Shown one piece after another: positions 7,537 through 9,628 of a DNA stretch of 9,628 bases. Position numbers and translations under genes: made by a program. Location of the stretch: the NCBI GenBank assembly GCA_964471945.1, contig CAYYIJ010000082.1, positions 1 to 9,628 on the forward strand, written 5' to 3'. Under the pieces are notes generated by a model, which saw only the letters and a list, made by a program, of their open reading frames with translations, was not told the origin of the DNA and did no database searches. This DNA is from JASEHD01 sp964471945. GTDB lineage: Bacteria > Bacteroidota > Ignavibacteria > UBA10030 > SZUA-254. Numbering within the stretch: the first letter of the stretch is position 1; every line of letters starts with the position of its first letter.

Positions 7537-7729
7537 GCCCACATGCTTTAAGTGGGAATCCAGAACTAAGACATCCTATGCTCTGGATTCCCGATAGAAG
7601 CATTCGGGAATGACACAAAGCGCGATGTCATTCCCACATGCTCTTAGTGGGAATCCAGAACTAAGACTTCCATCGCTATGGATTCCCGATAGAAGCATTC
7701 GGGAATGACACAAAGCGCGATGTCATTCC
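7531..7729. repeat. 95-bp palindromic repeat array, right part (two units plus the start of a third)
   Basis: Units begin at 7531, 7626 and 7721, exactly 95 bp apart; the third is cut by the N gap after nine bases. Inverted repeats in the unit at 7626: outer GTCATTCCC/GGGAATGAC, inner ATTCCCAC/GTGGGAAT, GGGAATCCA/TGGATTCCC and ATTCCCGA/TCGGGAAT. These could fold as alternative cloverleaf or single-long-hairpin forms. The two full units differ at about eight positions, mostly near the start and centre, while roughly the last 38 bases are identical. The first unit supplies the start codon of the GIY-YIG gene. Confidence 0.88.
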
Positions 7730-7829
7730 NNNNNNNNNNNNNNNNNNNNNNNNNNNNNNNNNNNNNNNNNNNNNNNNNNNNNNNNNNNNNNNNNNNNNNN
7801 NNNNNNNNNNNNNNNNNNNNNNNNNNNNN
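7730..7829. other. Assembly gap (100 Ns)
   Basis: Exactly 100 undetermined bases, the usual placeholder for a gap of unknown size. It falls inside the tandem 95-bp repeat, which is why assembly broke. The number of repeat units and any further gene cannot be known from this sequence. Confidence 0.98.
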
Positions 7830-7838
7830 GGAATGACA
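7830..7838. repeat. Right end of the repeat array
   Basis: GGAATGACA directly after the gap is the terminal arm of the 95-bp unit, so the array spans the gap and ends here, a few bases beyond the kinase stop codon. Confidence 0.65.
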
Positions 7839-7843
7839 ATGAC

Positions 7844-9628
7844 TCAATGCATCGGTACTTTCACTATCACCGTTGTTCCTTCACCGGGCTTGCCGGCAAT
7901 CTCTATCGTGCCGCCTAAGATAAACGTCCGCTCTCGCATTCCTACAAGACCTAACGAAGTTGTATTTAGCATTTCTTCCGGCGATATGCCGCGCCCGTTA
8001 TCGTGTACTTCGAGCACCAAGTTCTTTTTCTTGCAGCTAAGATTCACCGAAACCTCGGATGCATTTGCATGACGAATTATATTAGTCAATATTTCTTGCA
8101 CGATTCTGAATAAGTTAGAGGATAGTGGTTCATCGAGTTTAATCTCAGTTTTATCTTTTACAAATACACATTTGATTCCTGTTCGTTTCTGGAATTCTTT
8201 CACCTGCCAATCTATCGCCGCAACTAATCCTAACTCCAGCACGCCGGGTCTTAGCTCTGTTGAGATTTTGCGGACTGATTGAATCGTGTTGTCGACAAGT
8301 TGTGACATCGTGTGTATTTTTTCATGTACAGGTTTTTGAGCGGCGGGGCTTTGTTTCTCTAACCACTTGAGATCAATTTTCAATCCCGTCAGCGCCTGAC
8401 CTAAATCGTCGTGGATTTCGCGTGCAATTCTTGTGCTTTCCTCTTCACGTACAGATTGCAGCCGAACAGCGAGTTTGCGAAGCTGTTCACGTGAGTTATA
8501 TAATTCCTCTTTCTGCATTTCAGTCGATTGATGAAGATGTGCATTTAACAGTGCCGAAGAAACCTGACCGGCTATGGTTTCTAAGAAGCGTGCCTGACTC
8601 TCAAAATCTCTTTCTTCCTTCGATGCTAAACCGATTACACCGACAACCTCGTTGCCGCTTCGTAAAGGTAGGGCGGCAAACGAGCGTAAACCGGCTTTCT
8701 TACATTCTTCCCAAGTACATCGTGCATCTTTGAAGATGTCGCAGGAGTAAAGAAATTTCCCCTGACTTACAGCCAGCCCGCACATACATTCACCCACACG
8801 ATGGTCTGGAACATCCTTGAACAAATCCTTCCTGCCCTCGGGTTTTATCCCTTTCAAAATCAGTTTCTCGTTCTCTCTCAAGAAAAAGAACGACAAATCG
8901 GGCTGCACTGCCTTGTGCGTTTCTTCCACAACGTGTTGGATAACTTCATCGAGATTAAGCGATTGACTGATACTCCTGCCTAATGAATTGAGTGCGGCTA
9001 ATTCATTTGCCTTCTGTTCTATTCTTATTTCAGCTTCCATTCTTTTCTTTTCAGTTTCGATAGATTCGAGTGCGTAAGATATATCTCCTGTAACCTCGTC
9101 CAGCAATTCTATTTCTTCTTCATCGAAGAAATAAGGCGTCGAGGCATATAAGCCAAATGCACCTACCACTTTACCGAACATTTTTATCGGAAGTGAGATG
9201 GATGATTTATACCCGCGCTTGAGAGCTTCCTCCCGCCATAATTTCATAACCGGGTCGTTTGCAATATCGTTACATACGAAATATCTGCCACCACGAATTG
9301 CCGTACCAGTAGGACCTCTACCTTCCGGTACATCGCTAATGGAGATTTTCTTAATCTTCGATAAGTATTCTTCTTCAACTCCATCGAAAGCATACGGCTT
9401 AACCATTTTTTCTTTTTCATCAATCAAGCCTATCCATGCCATACGGAATCTTCCATACTCGACTGCGATTCTGCAAACCTCCTTTAGTAACTTATCCTTT
9501 TCCCTTGTCCGGACGATTGTTTGATTGATTTGACTGATGACAGCGTAAACGCGGTTTGCTTTGATTATTCGTTCTTCAGCTTTTTTTCGTTCTGTAATAT
9601 CAATTAATGTTCCGCGAACAATTATTCC
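7844..9628 (-). CDS. Sensor histidine kinase, NarX/LiaS type (PAS tail-GAF-GAF-HisKA_3-HATPase), 5' partial
   Basis: 594 residues are visible and the frame stays open to the right edge, so the start is outside the window. Numbering from the edge, residues 1-20 (GIIVRGTLIDITERKKAEER) are the end of a PAS domain. GAF 1 spans about 22-187 (RVYAVISQINQTI, then FRMAWIGLIDE). GAF 2 spans about 210-365 and carries five clustered cysteines (281, 283, 296, 304, 309). HisKA_3 starts near 390, with the phosphorylated H405 in AREIHDDLGQ. HATPase_c follows, with N516 in the N-box (FRIVQEILTNIIRHA), D543 in HDNGRGI and SLGLVGMRER as the G2 region. It is a cytoplasmic-looking dimeric kinase as far as visible and should phosphorylate the LuxR-type regulator downstream. 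An internal Met at 9442 is not the start: it lies inside GAF 1. The C-terminus ends abruptly VKVPMH-stop where the repeat block begins; VKVPMKESR-stop is found beyond the block. Kinase activity should survive, since all ATPase motifs are upstream. Confidence 0.95.
   Translation of the reverse strand, partial: GIIVRGTLIDITERKKAEERIIKANRVYAVISQINQTIVRTREKDKLLKEVCRIAVEYGRFRMAWIGLIDEKEKMVKPYAFDGVEEEYLSKIKKISISDVPEGRGPTGTAIRGGRYFVCNDIANDPVMKLWREEALKRGYKSSISLPIKMFGKVVGAFGLYASTPYFFDEEEIELLDEVTGDISYALESIETEKKRMEAEIRIEQKANELAALNSLGRSISQSLNLDEVIQHVVEETHKAVQPDLSFFFLRENEKLILKGIKPEGRKDLFKDVPDHRVGECMCGLAVSQGKFLYSCDIFKDARCTWEECKKAGLRSFAALPLRSGNEVVGVIGLASKEERDFESQARFLETIAGQVSSALLNAHLHQSTEMQKEELYNSREQLRKLAVRLQSVREEESTRIAREIHDDLGQALTGLKIDLKWLEKQSPAAQKPVHEKIHTMSQLVDNTIQSVRKISTELRPGVLELGLVAAIDWQVKEFQKRTGIKCVFVKDKTEIKLDEPLSSNLFRIVQEILTNIIRHANASEVSVNLSCKKKNLVLEVHDNGRGISPEEMLNTTSLGLVGMRERTFILGGTIEIAGKPGEGTTVIVKVPMH
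7850..7864. repeat. Candidate target-site duplication, right copy
   Basis: CATCGGTACTTTCAC, the partner of 7046-7060 with one mismatch. In this copy it encodes the VKVPM end of the sensor kinase and is separated from the last repeat arm by 11 bases that include the new stop codon. Confidence 0.6.

Larger units (their letters stand above)
7061..7849. mobile_element. Candidate inserted element: repeat array plus GIY-YIG nuclease
   Basis: The block between the two 15-bp copies contains 95-bp palindromic units, a GIY-YIG endonuclease gene, further units, and a 100-N gap. Its right end reads GGAATGACA (7830-7838), inverse to the TGTCATTCC-type left ends, followed by 11 bases of filler up to 7849. 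Removing the block and one 15-bp copy restores an uninterrupted kinase 3' end in frame. I see no transposase or recombinase. A 15-bp duplication is long for most insertion sequences, so the mechanism is open. The true length is unknown because of the gap. Confidence 0.55.

Noticed and set aside
7531..7729. Possible CRISPR array
   Set aside because: The period is a constant 95 bp and the whole unit is repeated, with no short repeat alternating with unique spacers; the unit is internally palindromic.
7644..7847. Open reading frame across the N gap, minus strand
   Set aside because: Half of it is undetermined sequence and the rest is the palindromic repeat; the ends have no recognisable protein content.

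Overview
This window is a bacterial signal-transduction locus. Every convincing gene lies on the minus strand, so the genes run from the right edge (9628) towards the left. The sequence is moderately AT-rich, with Shine-Dalgarno-type starts, intron-free genes, chains of PAS domains and many small intergenic palindromes. A run of exactly 100 Ns inside a tandem repeat marks it as a draft or metagenome scaffold. A free-living environmental bacterium, perhaps from the Bacteroidota/Ignavibacteria/Chlorobi side of the tree, would fit, but no marker gene here settles the taxonomy.

Layout in transcription order. (1) 9628-7844: a NarX-like sensor kinase whose 5' end lies outside the window (end of a PAS domain, two GAF domains, HisKA_3, HATPase). 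(2) 7849-7061: an inserted block made of 95-bp palindromic repeat units surrounding a small GIY-YIG nuclease gene, containing the assembly gap. (3) 7060-7031: the displaced last codons of the kinase. (4) 6932-6303: a NarL/FixJ-type response regulator, bracketed by two near-identical palindromic repeats. (5) 6302-6050: an intergenic region with repeats and a clean 7-4-7 palindrome. (6) 6049-5693: a stand-alone receiver protein. (7) 5677-404: a 1757-residue soluble hybrid histidine kinase with receiver domains at both ends and ten PAS domains between. (8) 387-68: the decayed remains of an aldo/keto reductase.

Two two-component units are likely. The HisKA_3 kinase and the LuxR-type regulator form a classical NarX/NarL-type pair whose operon has been split by the insertion. 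The receiver-only protein and the giant hybrid kinase, 15 bp apart, form a second unit; it has no DNA-binding output and no HPt domain in the window, so its target must lie elsewhere.

The most interesting observation is at 7046-7864. A 15-bp sequence encoding VKVPM occurs on both sides of the repeat/nuclease block, with one synonymous difference. Removing the block and one copy restores an uninterrupted kinase 3' end (VKVPM-KESR-stop). This is the geometry of a mobile-element insertion with target-site duplication. The inserted material is a repeat array plus a GIY-YIG nuclease whose start codon lies inside a repeat arm, which makes it a candidate nuclease-associated mobile repeat.
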